Origin: Pleurotus djamor
Taxonomy: Eukaryota; Basidiomycota; Agaricomycetes; Agaricales; Pleurotaceae
Length of the DNA: 41,794 nucleotides
Direction of reading: 5' to 3'
Assembly: GCA_029747585.1 (NCBI GenBank)
Contig: JAPEVF010000392.1
Location: 1-41,794 of the forward strand
Shown here piece after piece: positions 11,256 to 22,638 of the stretch (the first letter of the stretch is position 1; every line of letters begins with the position of its first letter). A model generated the notes under the pieces. That model was not told where the DNA came from and ran no database searches. It worked only from the letters and a program-made list of their open reading frames with translations. The position numbers were made by a program, and so were the translations under genes.

Positions 11256-11459
11256 GAGAACGCATGGAAATGTGCCCGATAGTAAAGCGAACGAAACCCC
11301 AGTGGTATTACGATAACAACCAGATATAACTACACCCAAGGCTTACATATAAGGTACATAAAAATATCTAAGATAGAGGATATCTCAATTCAAAAACCCA
11401 AGAGCATGGGTAGTTGGTACAGGACAGGAGTTGGGAAGGAACAGCACAGCAGGGGTTGC
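11256..11459. terminator. Shared F-box 3' flank joined to the MYND B 3' end
   Basis: Bases about 11280-11400 match the 3' flank of F-box copy 3 (from about 18240) and, in reverse, copy 1 (about 360-480), including the stretch AACCCCAGTGGTATTACGAT. In those copies the sequence runs on into the receptor C-terminal exon. Here the match stops near 11400 and the MYND 3' end follows. It must contain the 3' ends of two convergent transcripts, which may overlap. Confidence 0.5.
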
Positions 11460-13550
11460 TCAAATCGTGACGCTATCGCTATCCCAGGCACCTCCTGTAA
11501 CCCATCGAAAGGATACATCCGGGAAGAGGCTGTCGGTGGCAATGTCCAGCTGGAGTTGCGACTGGGAGGCCTCAGGATCTGACGACGAGTCCAGGAACTC
11601 TCCGTAGCTAGTGTAACTCGGGGACGGTTGCAATGTACCGTGGACGAAGAGGAGCTTTGAACGGTCTGCGGGAGGTAATGCCGCGAAAACAAGCAGACAA
11701 GGGTGAGACTTTGCCAATCGCAGAGGCATGACATCTCCGACCTGAGCGTATGCTGCGTCAGACAGGTCGGGATGCAGAGCAATCCTTTGTGGGAAGCGGG
11801 TCATGTCGACGATACAGAGGAGTGGCGGCAAATCGTTCCTTTGTGCATAAACCACGAACTTGTCGTAGAACAGGGCGAGCCTGGGTAAGAAACGAGCAAT
11901 CAACGTTCTTGCTCGATGGACAATAGTGTCGAAGTCTTTGTAGGGCATCATGTAGTCTGGATGTTGGACCCCAAGCAAAGTTTTGAGCTGATCGAAAACG
12001 GAAATTGAAGCGAGCCTAGGGACGACTCACCGTGACGAGCGCAGACTCTCCGGTGATTTCCACTGCGCCAATCAAGTCCTTGGCAATTGGCGTTACAATA
12101 GAGTGCAGTACAATGACCGCACTGGGAAAAGTCCTTGCGAAATGCTTTGGTTCCACACTTGAGAAAAGACCATTCGTGAATTTAGGCCGAACAATTTGAT
12201 GTAGTCGACTCACACTGGTACACATCTTCAACGGCGAATCCCTTCGCTCTTTAGCCCGTCGTCCCTCAGCGAAGCATTGTTGGAATAGCAACCATGCCCC
12301 TTCAACCTGGGGCGTTTTGAAGTGGCCTTGCCAATTTTCATGGTCACGATTGAGTTGATCCGTCCGTTGTACGAGTGCCTTGACGTTCGACCGATACAAG
12401 CAGAACTGACCGAAAATTTCAAAGAAATCGGCAATGGCAGAGTAGAGCGACTTGGGGGGCTCTTCACCTTGATGATTAGGAGAGGCAATGGTGGCAAGGA
12501 AAAGCAAGAAGTGACTTTTGGAGATGACTCGCGCCTGACTTTGACCAGCTGTGCGCATCGATTGGTTGAGGTATAGGATTATATTCGTGATTAATTCGTC
12601 GTCGCGGGAGCCCATCACACCCCCCAAGATGCTGATTACCGTCTGAACCGAATCTTGCGCGTGAAGTTCATGATGTATTTCTTCGGTAAGGCTACACGGA
12701 AGGACGGCAACTGAGTAACCCAGGATCTTCTTAAGAGACGTATTTTCTCCCGCACCAACACAAATATGGGCGAGCAGACAGGCGGCAAAGTTTGCAGAAG
12801 AACCCAGTGAGTGAACCATCTTCAACGTAGTGGGCGTATCCTCAAACTGTACGAGTAACCTGATAATGAGGCATATAGAGTGATAGATCGGTCTTGTGAT
12901 TCGTCGGTTGCCTGCCGCTTCGTACCACCAAGAGGTATACAGCTTGACGAAAGATGGCGTGAACATAACCGATACGTGTCCCCTTCCTGCGCGGGAAAGA
13001 TAGACAGCACAGAAATGACACGTCGAGACGAGATGGAAGGTCGCTGTGGGAATGTCGTTGTCGCTTATCAGAAGCAAGGTAGGGCGTGGAAGAGGTGAAT
13101 GGCGATGATATAAGAAGATCGAATGCATCCATTTCCATATGTCAGGCCATATCACTTTGAGCTTTTCGATCAACAACATTTCTTGTAGCATGTTGGCTTC
13201 GTAACGTAACAGGGTAAGTGATATGCCTTGAATCAGTATAAGGACAACTCGACAGCGAAGGACGGGGGCCTCGGTAGGAAGAAAGCATTTCTTCAGAACT
13301 TCAATGGAAGGAGGGCTTTCTGCAAGGATTTCTGAGAAAATTTCCCATATGTCAAGCTGTTCTCTGATGTCGAGGTGCTCTATGTAGGCAACGAGGTTCT
13401 TGATTGCATCGTAAGATCGTCTCCGGGCCCGCGCTTTGCATTGACCCTATGAGTCGGTATTATCAGTATCTTTGCAGAGGCGAGCGAGGCTTGAAGCTTG
13501 AAGCTTGAAGGATTACCTACCAAGTCAAAAGGGGGAACGGGCCTCGCCAT
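11460..13550 (-). CDS. MYND zinc-finger protein, copy B (628 aa)
   Basis: Reverse-strand exons are 13521-13550, 12214-13446, 12031-12157 and 11460-11956. Intron positions and exon lengths match copies A and C. The start is MARPVPPFDL. The helical region is followed by a MYND finger with the same spacing: C-x2-C before and after the second intron, then SQCGHC, ALYCNANC and the final H-x3-C (HRRVC). The second intron uses a TTTCTCAAG acceptor; reading through it gives a false longer frame with a different end. The C-terminal domain is complete. It is clearly more diverged from A and C than those are from each other. It converges with the intact F-box gene, whereas in the two arms the F-box and MYND genes diverge. 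Confidence 0.87.
13489..13509 (+). repeat. Seven-base tandem repeat in MYND intron 1
   Basis: GCTTGAA is repeated three times in the first intron of copy B. The equivalent introns of copies A (1487-1504) and C carry about two units of the same sequence, and copy D has none. It is a small length-variable microsatellite useful for tracing copy history. Confidence 0.75.
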
Positions 13551-14119
13551 TAGATACCTTCAGAATGACGAGCGGAAAACGATAGATGTTCGAACAGGAT
13601 GTGACGAACCCTGGTATTTCCAATTGACATGAATTTGCCATCTGGCTTGTGTACGGTGGAGAGTGTGCGGTGAGTGAGTCCTTGGGATGGATTTCGGTAA
13701 GCTTCGTCCCTTGATAGGCCTATAAGTTGTCACAGGCCGGTTGTAGTCGTCAAACTATCAAAGCGACATGACTTACTGTTAGCCGAGTGGTTGGATCGAA
13801 GGTGGTTGGACTTCGGGCCCTCGGCGCGGAATGGAGCGCCCATTGGTACCTTCGTTCTTGTCCGTTTCTATCAAGAATACTTACACTGAACTCAAAGTCA
13901 TGACGCACGATATGCTACATAGGTTTTTAATGAGGAAAAAATACCAGGAAAGGTACAGTTTGGGTTCAGAGCAGAGTACAGGAAGAAGAGGATCACAAAG
14001 GTCAAATGCATTACTTCCGTCATTGAACTTTGTCGAACTATCGACCCCACCGCCCAGCCTGGTGTACAATAGCATCAATAGCATCTAGTCGATCTTACGT
14101 CAATCGAAGGGTAAGTATC
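13551..14119. other. Intergenic region upstream of MYND B and downstream of MYND C
   Basis: It would hold the promoter of copy B. No gene is recognised. A stretch at about 13777-13787 (TAGCCGAGTGG) fits the tRNA A-box consensus, but no matching B box or cloverleaf follows. An open frame at 13831-14088 has no family features. Confidence 0.5.
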
Positions 14120-14170
14120 CGCGGGTATGGGTAAGAACAGGAGTCCAGCAGAGGGTAACAGAGAGATCAC

Positions 14171-16227
14171 TCAAATTGAAACTTTATCATTGTCCCATCC
14201 ACCACCTGTGACCCAGTGAAATGACACATCCGGGAGGAGGCTACCCGAAGAGATATCCAGCTGCAGCTTCGCTTCGGCAGCGTCGGGATCTGGCGACGAG
14301 TCCAGGAATCCTTGGTAGCTGGTGTAACTCGGGGATGGCTGGAGCGTACCGTGAACCAGCAGGAGTGTCGAACGGTCGGGCGGGGGTAACAGTGCAAAAA
14401 CAAGTAGACAAGGGTGAGACTGTGCCAGTCGCAGAGGTACGACATTTCCGATCAGGTTGTACGCTGCGTCGGATAGATCGGGATGCAGAGTAATCATTTG
14501 TGGGAAGCAGGTCATGTCGATGATACAGAGGAGTGGCGATGGGTCGTTCCTTCGCGAGTAAACCACGAACTTGTGATAAAACAGGGCAAGCCTGGGTAAG
14601 AAACGAGCAACCAGGGTTCTCGCTCGGTGCACGATCGTCTCAAAGTCTTTGTAGGGCATCATGTAACCTGTTTCAACCGAGGCGATTGTCTAAGCCTTCA
14701 GCCTCATATACCTGAAGAGGTCAACTCACCATGGTTGACACAAACGCTTCGGTGACCCCCGCCGCGCCAATCTAGAGTTTGGCAGACAGTGTTGCAATAG
14801 AGCGCCTTACAATGGCCACATTGATAAAAATGCTTGCGAAACGCCTTCGTTCCACACTGACGCATGACCATTCGTGAGTTTAAGCCGAACGATTCAATTT
14901 GGTAGACGTACACTGGTACATATCTTCAACGGCGAGTCCCTTCTCTCTTTTGCACGTTTACCCTCGGCGAAGCATTCCTTGAATAGCGACCAAGCTCCCT
15001 CGAGCTCCGGAGCTACAAAATGGTCCTCCCAGTTCTCTTGTTCGAACTCATCCATCGGCTGCGTCAGCGCCTTCACGTTTGAACGATACACGCAGAATTG
15101 ACCGAAAATGTCAAAGAAATTGGCGATAGCAGAGAAGAGCAACTTGGGGCGTTCTTTGTATTGACGAGAGGCTACGGCGACCAGTACAAGCAAGATATGA
15201 CTTTTAAAGATGGTTTGTGCTTGGCTTTGACCCGTCGAACGTATCGCATAGGTAATATATTCGATCAATCCAGCCATCGTTTCACTGCTGCCGGAAGCGG
15301 CGAGATCTCCCAAGACGCTTATGACTATTTGAACCGAATTTTGAGCATGAAGTTCGCGATGTATTTCTTCGGTAAGGCTACAGCCAAGCATGATGGCTGA
15401 ATAGACCACGATGATACCGACAGACGAATCTTCTCTAGTGTCGACGCGGAGGTGAGCCAGCAAGCATCGAGCAAAGCTGGCAGAGGAGCCCAAAGACTCC
15501 ACCATAGTCATGGTGGTAGGTACATCTTCAAACTGTACGAACAATTTGATAAGAATGCAAACGGATTGATGGAGTAGGTGGTCGACTTGTTGTCCACCTG
15601 CCAGTTCGTGCCACCAAACAGAGAAGATCCGGACAAAGGATGGCGTGAACATGACCGATATGTATTCTCGCCCTGCGCAGGAAAGAAAGAGAGCACAAAA
15701 CTGACACATCAAAGCAACTTGGAGTGTCGAACCGGCCACGTCGTTCTCGCCTATGAGAGTCAACGTAGAGCGAGGTAGAGGTGAATGGCGATGATAGAAG
15801 AGGATGGAATGGATCCATTTCCACATGTCAGGCCATATATTTCTGAGCTTTTCGATCAGCGACATCTCTTGTAGCATGTCGTTGTCATAGCGCATCAAGG
15901 TAATCGATATGCCCTGGACCAGTCTGCGAACCACTAGACAGCGAATGACAGGAGCCTCGGTGGGAAGAAAACACTTCTTCAAAACCTCGATCGAAGGAGG
16001 GCTTTCTGCGAGAATTTCTGCAAAGACGTCCCATATTTCAAGGTGCTCTTCGATGTCAGCGTGATCTGCGTAGCCGACGAGGTCTTTCACTGCTTCGTGT
16101 GAGCCATTCCGAGCTTGCGCTTTACATTGCTCCTATAAATTTGCATGTTGAGGACGGGCGACAAATGAAGCTTGAAGCTTGAAGGATTATTTACCAAGTC
16201 AAATGGAGGCACAGGTCTTTGAGTCAT
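14171..16227 (-). CDS. MYND zinc-finger protein, copy C (625 aa)
   Basis: Reverse-strand exons are 16195-16227, 14912-16132, 14730-14856 and 14171-14667, with the same lengths as copy A. The protein starts MTQRPVPPFDL and keeps all MYND ligands (QCGHC, ALYCNTVC, HRSVC). In exon 2 it differs from copy A by seven residues over about 398, and in the last exon by eight over about 163. Both copies are open, so both may be active. No membrane segment, signal peptide or second catalytic domain is visible. The gene diverges from F-box copy 3. The role is unknown beyond a probable protein-protein interaction through the MYND finger. Confidence 0.88.
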
Positions 16228-16728
16228 GAAAGACGTCCAAGATGAGCAGTGTTTGTGCCTCCTCAGAGCCAGCGACAATGATTGGTGTTTGGCAGGGGGA
16301 ATCAACAGATTCCAGAATTTCCAATTGACCTGAGTCCTTTCAACTTTTGTGCCGGATAGCTCATTGGGTATGATTCCACGGGATCCATCTACGTATCAGT
16401 TCACTGACGGGGGCAACGCGCAAAGGCTGAGCGCGGTCGAAGCTTGAGTTCATCGTATAGTTGAGGGCTTGGTCAATGGTGCATAACGCAGACGTACAAG
16501 AGCGTGCACTGGTCCTGGATATATCCAAGTTCAGCCACGTGCAGCCTCCAAACAGGGGTCACCGTCGTGGGCGCTCCTTGGCTCTCTGACTCAACTCTCG
16601 GTCAACTCATAAGTATCTAAACTGTAAGTATCTAACTTTCATTGAGATATCTGCCAAGTGCCCGGCCCACAGTTAGCAGTTAGTGAAACCATACTAAACA
16701 GTACAAAATCTACTCGAACAACTGTCCA
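16228..16728. promoter_or_regulatory. Divergent intergenic region between MYND C and F-box copy 3
   Basis: This is the right-arm version of the 1023-1442 region and would carry both promoters. It shares the GGATATATCCA and GTGCACTGGTC blocks with the left arm. It differs by the 95-base block at 16569-16663. Confidence 0.5.
16569..16663. mobile_element. Possible small insertion (MITE-like) in the right-arm promoter region
   Basis: This block has no counterpart in the left arm. Its ends form an imperfect inverted repeat: GGGCGCTCCTTGG at the left and CCAAGTGCCC at the right. Inside, AAGTATCTAA occurs twice (16611 and 16627). The size and the end repeat would fit a miniature element, but no target-site duplication is evident, and loss from the left arm is equally possible. 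Confidence 0.25.
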
Positions 16729-18273
16729 ATGAAGTCCACGTCCCTGAGCATCAACAAGCCCATCGCCGTCTTGAGGATACCCACAGAAATACTATCCATT
16801 ATTTTCGAAATATTGGCCTTTTCGAAACCTGAAGTAGACGAAACATCCGCGTCGTCTGACTTGTATGATTACCAGCCATGGCTAGCTGTTTCCCAGGTCT
16901 GCCGATTCTGGCATGATGCGGCTCTGGGTTATTCGCCAATGTGGGGCTGCATCTACAGTCAGATTGACGTATGACTTGTAGAGCTCTGTCTTGAACGTGC
17001 CATGAGTACGCGCGTTCGCGGTCGCCCAAACCGAATCCACCAACCCTGAACTTGCTCCTTCATCAATCCGATAGACTGAAAGAACTCTACTTGGAAGACT
17101 GTACCAATGAGTGGTTGCCTGTGCTTACTCAAAGGCAGTTTCCACTGATCGAAACGCTCGAGCTCGATGCTATTTGAACGAATCTTCAAGTTTACGAACC
17201 CTGCACAAGCAAAACTTGCCCCACTTGGAACCGGAACGGCTCCGCCACCTCATCTTGACAGATTTTGAAGTTGACCGCACGGACCCCCAGTTCTCCAATC
17301 TGCGCACATCGAATCTTCGGTGGCCGGAGTTAACCCTCCTAGATCCACCTCTCGCAATGACTATTCTGCGCGACCTTCGTCGGATGGAGCATCGAGAGGC
17401 CCTAGAGAGCGCTCGTCGCCGTGGTCAATCACCTTGGAGGTATCCCAGATGACTTTGTCGTCCAGTTTCCCCGACTCACCCGGAACCACTTTGGGGTTGA
17501 GGTGGATGACCCACACACCTTAATGATGATATCCCATATCTCTTGTCCTTCCCTCCGATATCTCAACCTCTCTTCCCGGAAGGAAGGCACCGTGGATATC
17601 CAGAATGGTATCGTGGACGCCTTCTGTACCAGAATACCAGGGGAACCATTGTCGTAGCACACCACACTACATATACAACCTTCAGACTATGACCAAGAGT
17701 ATACAAGCACTATCACCATATTCCCTGGTTCAGATGGTTTGCTCAGAGATGAAGCGATCGCCCCGTACCAATTATCACTTGAAGGATTATTTCTCCCTTC
17801 TATCTTTCCATCACCGCCTTCTGCCCTATTTCTTCACCCTATCGCAGGACCCATTACGAGGGTTTCTACCACAACTGAATGTTGAAGAACTTCGCGTCTA
17901 CGATATGGAAACGCGCATTTCAGTGCTAAGCGATTCTCCTCCCGATAAGAGCGAAGGCAAAAGCAAAAAGGGCAAGCGAAAGGATCACCCTCAGCTTTGT
18001 CTCCCATCTGTCAAACGCATAGTCGCCGAGTTTGACCAAGTCAAGTACAAGACTCGGGACGTGGGGAAGTTGAAGAAGTTATTGGCTGCTCGGAAAGATA
18101 TAGGTATTGGGATAGATACGCTTAAGATCGACGCGGAAGGCTTTGGTGAACATGATATGGAATTACTGAGGGCCGAGGTGTGGGCGCTTGAATTTGAGCT
18201 TGAGGAAGAGGACGAACAACATGGAAATGTGCTCGGCAGTAAAGCGAACGAAACCCCAGTGGTATTACGATAA
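16729..18273 (+). pseudogene. F-box protein gene, copy 3 (decayed)
   Basis: The sequence starts like the intact copy (MKSTSLSIN, then a complete F-box to WGCIYSQIDV) but meets TGA at 16972-16974, where both other copies read CGA. Past the stop there are small deletions between about 17000 and 17200 that move the frame, and homology to the intact gene continues in shifting frames (17111-17452, 17421-17657, 17605-18273). The last part, with the Lys-rich then acidic C-terminus, is well conserved. A truncated 81-residue F-box peptide could still be made. The 3' flank is shared with the other copies and converges with the receptor gene 100 bases away. Confidence 0.87.
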
Positions 18274-18373
18274 CAACCAGATATAACTACACACAAGGCT
18301 TACATATACGGTATATAAAATATATAAGATAGAGTACATCTAAGCTCAAAAACCCCAGAAGCGACACCCGAAA

Positions 18374-20240
18374 TCATATCTGCTTCTTGAACGCGTCTCG
18401 CTCTTCGCGGTCACGTTTCTCATCCTCCTTCTGTCTCCTTCTCTGCATATCAGTGCCAGGAGAAGTCGGATGATCTTCAGCATCTCCAGAAAAGTTGACG
18501 GTGGAGTCGTTCATCTTCGTAGGCTCCGACAAAGCCGTGTCGATGTTAGACGGTGATTTACGATCGCTAAGTTTCTGCTGATCCATATCGTCCGAAGCTT
18601 CTTTGGAGGTTTCGTGACCAGGATTCTGAGAAACATCGTCGGGGGCGCAGAAAGTGGAGAGTTCGACAAAGACTTGGGTGGGTTTGGGTTTGTGGAACGA
18701 AGGTGCGGTGGATTGGGTGCTTTCCGTGCCGGAGTTCTTGCCCCAGTCGTGACCATAAACGGTATGCGAGTAAAGGGCTTTGAGTCCGCGAATGAGAGCC
18801 TATCAATGATCTGATGAGTACGGAATGGAAGTGACTGAGCGTCAAACGAGAGACTCACAGGATCGGTGAGAGCCAGAAGAGCATAGGCAATAGCACGACC
18901 GCCGTAAAGGAAGTCACCTGGAGGGGACGGTTAGAAAGGGACCGAAAAGTAACGTTGGGTTTGAACATACTCAGCAGCAAGATGTTGTAGTCCGTCTCGT
19001 CGTTGATGCCATTGGAGAATGTCGTGTGTAATGCGGTGACAATGCTCAAGAAATTGACGAAGCAGGATACAATAGGATACAGGGCTAAGGGCCATTTTAG
19101 GCTTGTGATAGAGGGAGGGCAAGATGAAAAACTCACCAACACGGAAGACGATGCGCTTGTAACGATTCGCATGCAAAACTTGAGGAGCGGCAGTCGTATT
19201 GTCAGAAACTGATCGAACGGCTGCAAACATCCGCCGATGTCGGCCCTATAAAAACGGAGAAGGCTGATAAGAACGGAGGAAGCTCATAGAAAGCTGTAGG
19301 CAACTTACGTTATGCCTGTTCATGTACACGAGGACAGCCACGGAGCAGATAACTTCTCCAGCAACGGAAAGTGCTGTCCAGGACATTTGGGTCGTCATCT
19401 ACCAGTATACATCAAAGTTAGAATCATGGGGTAGCGAAGAGGGAGAATGTATGTACTAACCTGCCAGATGAAACGAGCCTCCTTGCTTGGGTTGGTGTAC
19501 CAGCAGACTTTGATGAACGGATCCCATCTACAGTGTGATGAGCGGTAGATCGGACTGCTATACAGGGTCGACTCACCCGTATTGGTTTGCGGCGTAGGGG
19601 GGGAACAGTCAAGATGACGGAAAGGACGGCTGAAACAATAAGATACCACTTCTCCATGTACTGGCCATTGATGCGGTGAATGACCACTAGCCTGTTGGGA
19701 CAAGTTTAGATGGGCCTGATGGGAAGGAATGGTGGATTGAGAGGCTTACTGGAGATTGAGAGCGATACAGAAGAACAAGAAACTCGAAAATTGAAGAGTG
19801 AGCTGTGGGGACGATGAGCGTGCTGTACGGGTACAATGGCACTGGGTTTCTTACCTGAAGAAGCCAAATCGAAAGACCACATATGGGACTGGGACCAGTC
19901 CGCGTGCCGCCAACTGCGCTGGCGATACCAAACACCATGCTATGACATTCAAGATAAGACCAATATTCACATGTAGAATCATGGGGACTTACTTCGCTGC
20001 GAGCGCGTAGATGACGATGCGGAAGCTGACACGATCAAGGTGTGATCGAGCTTTCCGGTGTAACAGAACGCTCAAGATGATGATCAGAACAAGACCACAA
20101 AGGCCTCCGCCAACCGCTGACGGGATCGCCCAAAGATTGTTGCTGCACGGGAAAGAAGTCAATGCCGCAGGCAAACGGGGGATGCTCGCTGATGAGACAT
20201 ACGAGATGACGGCCATCTCCTCGGTGAATTCGAAGGCCAT
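18374..20240 (-). CDS. Git3/Gpr1-like seven-helix G protein-coupled receptor (about 454 aa), one apparent frameshift
   Basis: Ten reverse-strand exons fit: 19993-20240, 19855-19939, 19750-19802, 19577-19691, 19461-19527, 19309-19398, 19137-19245, 18971-19084, 18859-18917 and 18374-18799. Seven hydrophobic helices can be followed, from LCGLVLIIILSVLL through SIWLLQLTLQFSSFLFFCIA, YLIVSAVLSVILTVP and EVICSVAVLVYM to YNILLLSDFLYGG. An extracellular GWDPFIKVCWYTNP segment and the helical pattern resemble the fungal glucose/carbon-sensing Git3 class, which signals through a G-alpha protein to adenylate cyclase. A polar cytoplasmic tail of about 140 residues follows. In exon 4 a run of seven C (19597-19603) puts the frame out by one; six would give PPYAANQYG and restore continuity. 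I suspect a homopolymer error. The ligand is unknown. Confidence 0.8.
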
Positions 20241-21893
20241 GGTTGCCGGTGGGTATCGGAGAGGCTTCGACGGCTTGGTGAGAAGGAGAGGAAGGCCTCT
20301 CGAAGGAGGGGTGGTTGGCTTTCAAACACCATTCCGACTGCTCCTTTACATATGCGGAATTGACGCCTCTGAGGATCTGGTGGCTGTAACGATTAGAGGT
20401 GTCGCGGAATCAGAAATCACTTACAAAATTGTTGAATGTTACAAGTCCCTTGAACGCCCTGGAGGCGCCTGACACCTGTGTTTTTCGCTCGTCCGGTCTC
20501 TTTTGTAGTCCGTCATCTGGCCTTGCCTGTCATGCACCTCATACACGCCACACCTATATGGGCATAGATACCGCAGAATACCCCGCAATGCCTCAGATTT
20601 TCCCATCATCTATTATCTTCCTTCTTGGGCAAATGCAGGTAACGCGGTAACGACGACTCGATAACCAGAAAAAAAACCTTCGCAAACGATTTCACTTAGC
20701 GTGAAGCAGGCTAGGTGGCGCAAAATTAGGGAGTCGATGCGGTGCTCGAAAAAAATCTGGGACTCACTAAAAGATACCTCTTGGGCTATCGGAGGGTGCC
20801 GATCCATCAATTATGTCACTGTCACCAAACGGGTTTGGCGGGTTTGGGTTTCGAACTAACTAGACCAAAAATAGCCACGATCAGCAAAATCGAGGCACGG
20901 AGTCCAACATACCAACTTGATCGATGATCATCCTGTCATTGTGGCAAGAGGATGAAGCAGCGATAGATTGTTCCTGAACGAGGTTTGTTCATCTTTAGAA
21001 CATTTAGAGGTCGCGATCAAGTCATTCCGGGGCCGCAAATTCGCGTAAATCGCTGCCTCCCTGAACAACGGATGTGTAGATGTACTTCTCATCACAGTCG
21101 TGATCTTCTTGAGAGCTCACAGACACAATCATATGCTTCCTCAGTTGCTCGCGTTCCTGCGCATCCGTCAATCCTAATTGTTGGTATGATAAATAGCATC
21201 TTGAAGTCAGTTTGATGGGGTTATGTCGACGTCTAATAGGTGATCCCATCGTGATAAGCTTATGAGTTTGCTGGGAGTATATGTGCATCAAGAGGGTATG
21301 CTATTTCGATAATGAAAACAGCTCACTGTGTATGAGAAGAGACCTAGCTTCGAAGTGGCGGCGGCGTCCAAAATTTCAACTCGACCAAAACAAGTTCAAT
21401 AATAGTTCATGGATGCACTGAAATTAAAACTTGATGACACCGATAATGTTGTCAGAACATGATAACAAAGGGGCTAGGGATCATCGAGGGCAGAGAGTTA
21501 CTTCGAAGAAGGACGTCATGGGCTTAGAGAGGAATGGTGAAAAGGGAAATGCTTCGGCGCACGAAGAGGGTCCTAGGTGAATAGCGGCTGCCTGTCCGAG
21601 CTCTCATTCCCCTTGGTTCACCACGAAAAGATAGGAAGAGTACTAGAAGATAAGCCTAAATATAACCGTCAGTCACTATCAGTGCAATGTTGGGCTTATC
21701 CTCACTGTTGATCAATATGTCGGTCATGGCGTTGCGGTTGCTCATCACGAGATGGCGTGAGGTAGATGGTTGGGACGTCAACGCGTCAATCATCGGGTAT
21801 GATTTCGTTCTTCCAGCCACCTCACCAGGACGGCCTGGAGGTGCTCTTAGAAGCTTCCGGATCTGCGAGGTCATGGGTTTGGCATTAGTGAGT
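20241..21893. other. Intergenic region with no recognisable gene
   Basis: These 1.65 kb should include the receptor promoter. Open frames are short and without family motifs, and I see no transposon ends, tRNA or long repeats. Confidence 0.5.
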
Positions 21894-22485
21894 TCATCCA
21901 GGGTCGAGACAAAGCAACTGGTGCCAGCTGGTGCCTGCCTTGAGTCGAGAGGTGTCGAGGGTAGAGGTCGTGAAGGTATTGGCTCGGGATACGTACGACT
22001 TAACTACCGGGTTAAACCCTGATGCTGAAGGCTTGATACGCCACTTCCTCTGATCCGCGGGTCTGCTGAATATACACCGATGGTCGCATGCCAGTCGCTT
22101 CATGAGTACCAGGGCAATTGTGAACGGAACCTTTGTCGTCAAATCCTCATCTTGAGACCTGACGAAGGTATTCACTTTGAGTTGTTTCTGAGTCCGGGAC
22201 TGTGGGTTGAAACGTTGACCGACCGTAGGGAGGATTCTGCGTGGAGTGAAACATGTCGGAATGTCGAGCTAGCCTCCGCCGCTTTGCCACCGGTGCTTTT
22301 TGTGGATCCATTTCTTTATCGGAGTCATATTCAGGAACTCTTGAGGATGGGCTCGTCCAGAGTCGCGGGGCAGCGTTTCCAGGAAAGAGGCATCGGCGAA
22401 ACATCAATTGAAAGTTCGACTTCAAGTTGCCAGGTTCAAGTCGAGTTCCAGGGCTCTGGGCGCTCCGCGAAGCGCTCAAAGCCAA
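21894..22485 (-). other. Possible coding fragment of unknown nature
   Basis: The reverse strand has a frame with protein-like composition at 22147-22485 (including KRRRLARHSDMFHSTQNPPY and STFQPTVPDSETTQ), ending shortly after SEYLRQ, where a GT donor could lie. A second frame at 21894-22175 contains SGFNPVVKSYVSRANTF. They could be two exons of one gene or remnants of one. I do not recognise the family and could not find a convincing start, so no product is assigned. Confidence 0.25.
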
Positions 22486-22638
22486 CCATCACGACGGGTT
22501 GACGACGGGTCACTTGTGATGATAAGACTTGATTTTATGTATTGGTGTCATATCGCAGTAAATTCAAAAGAGTTAAATACAAAATTAGGGAAACATTAAG
22601 GTGTAAGATAGAGTACAGACACAGCAGGCCTGAGTTGC

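Larger units (their letters stand above)
14120..18728 (-). repeat. Right arm of the large inverted duplication
   Basis: This is the reverse complement partner of bases 1-3560. It contains MYND gene C, a divergent promoter region, F-box copy 3 and the tail-coding exon of the receptor. The copied segment probably extends further into the receptor, since the left copy runs off the window. Relative to the left arm it carries the full-length F-box coding region and an extra block of about 95 bases in the promoter region. Confidence 0.88.

Noticed and set aside
12016..12200. Longer MYND B frame ending in a different C-terminus
   Set aside because: It reads through the intron at 12158-12213; splicing restores the MYND finger and the conserved C-terminal domain.
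13777..13860. tRNA-like sequence (TAGCCGAGTGG fits an A box)
   Set aside because: No B box at the right distance and no acceptor or T stem can be drawn.
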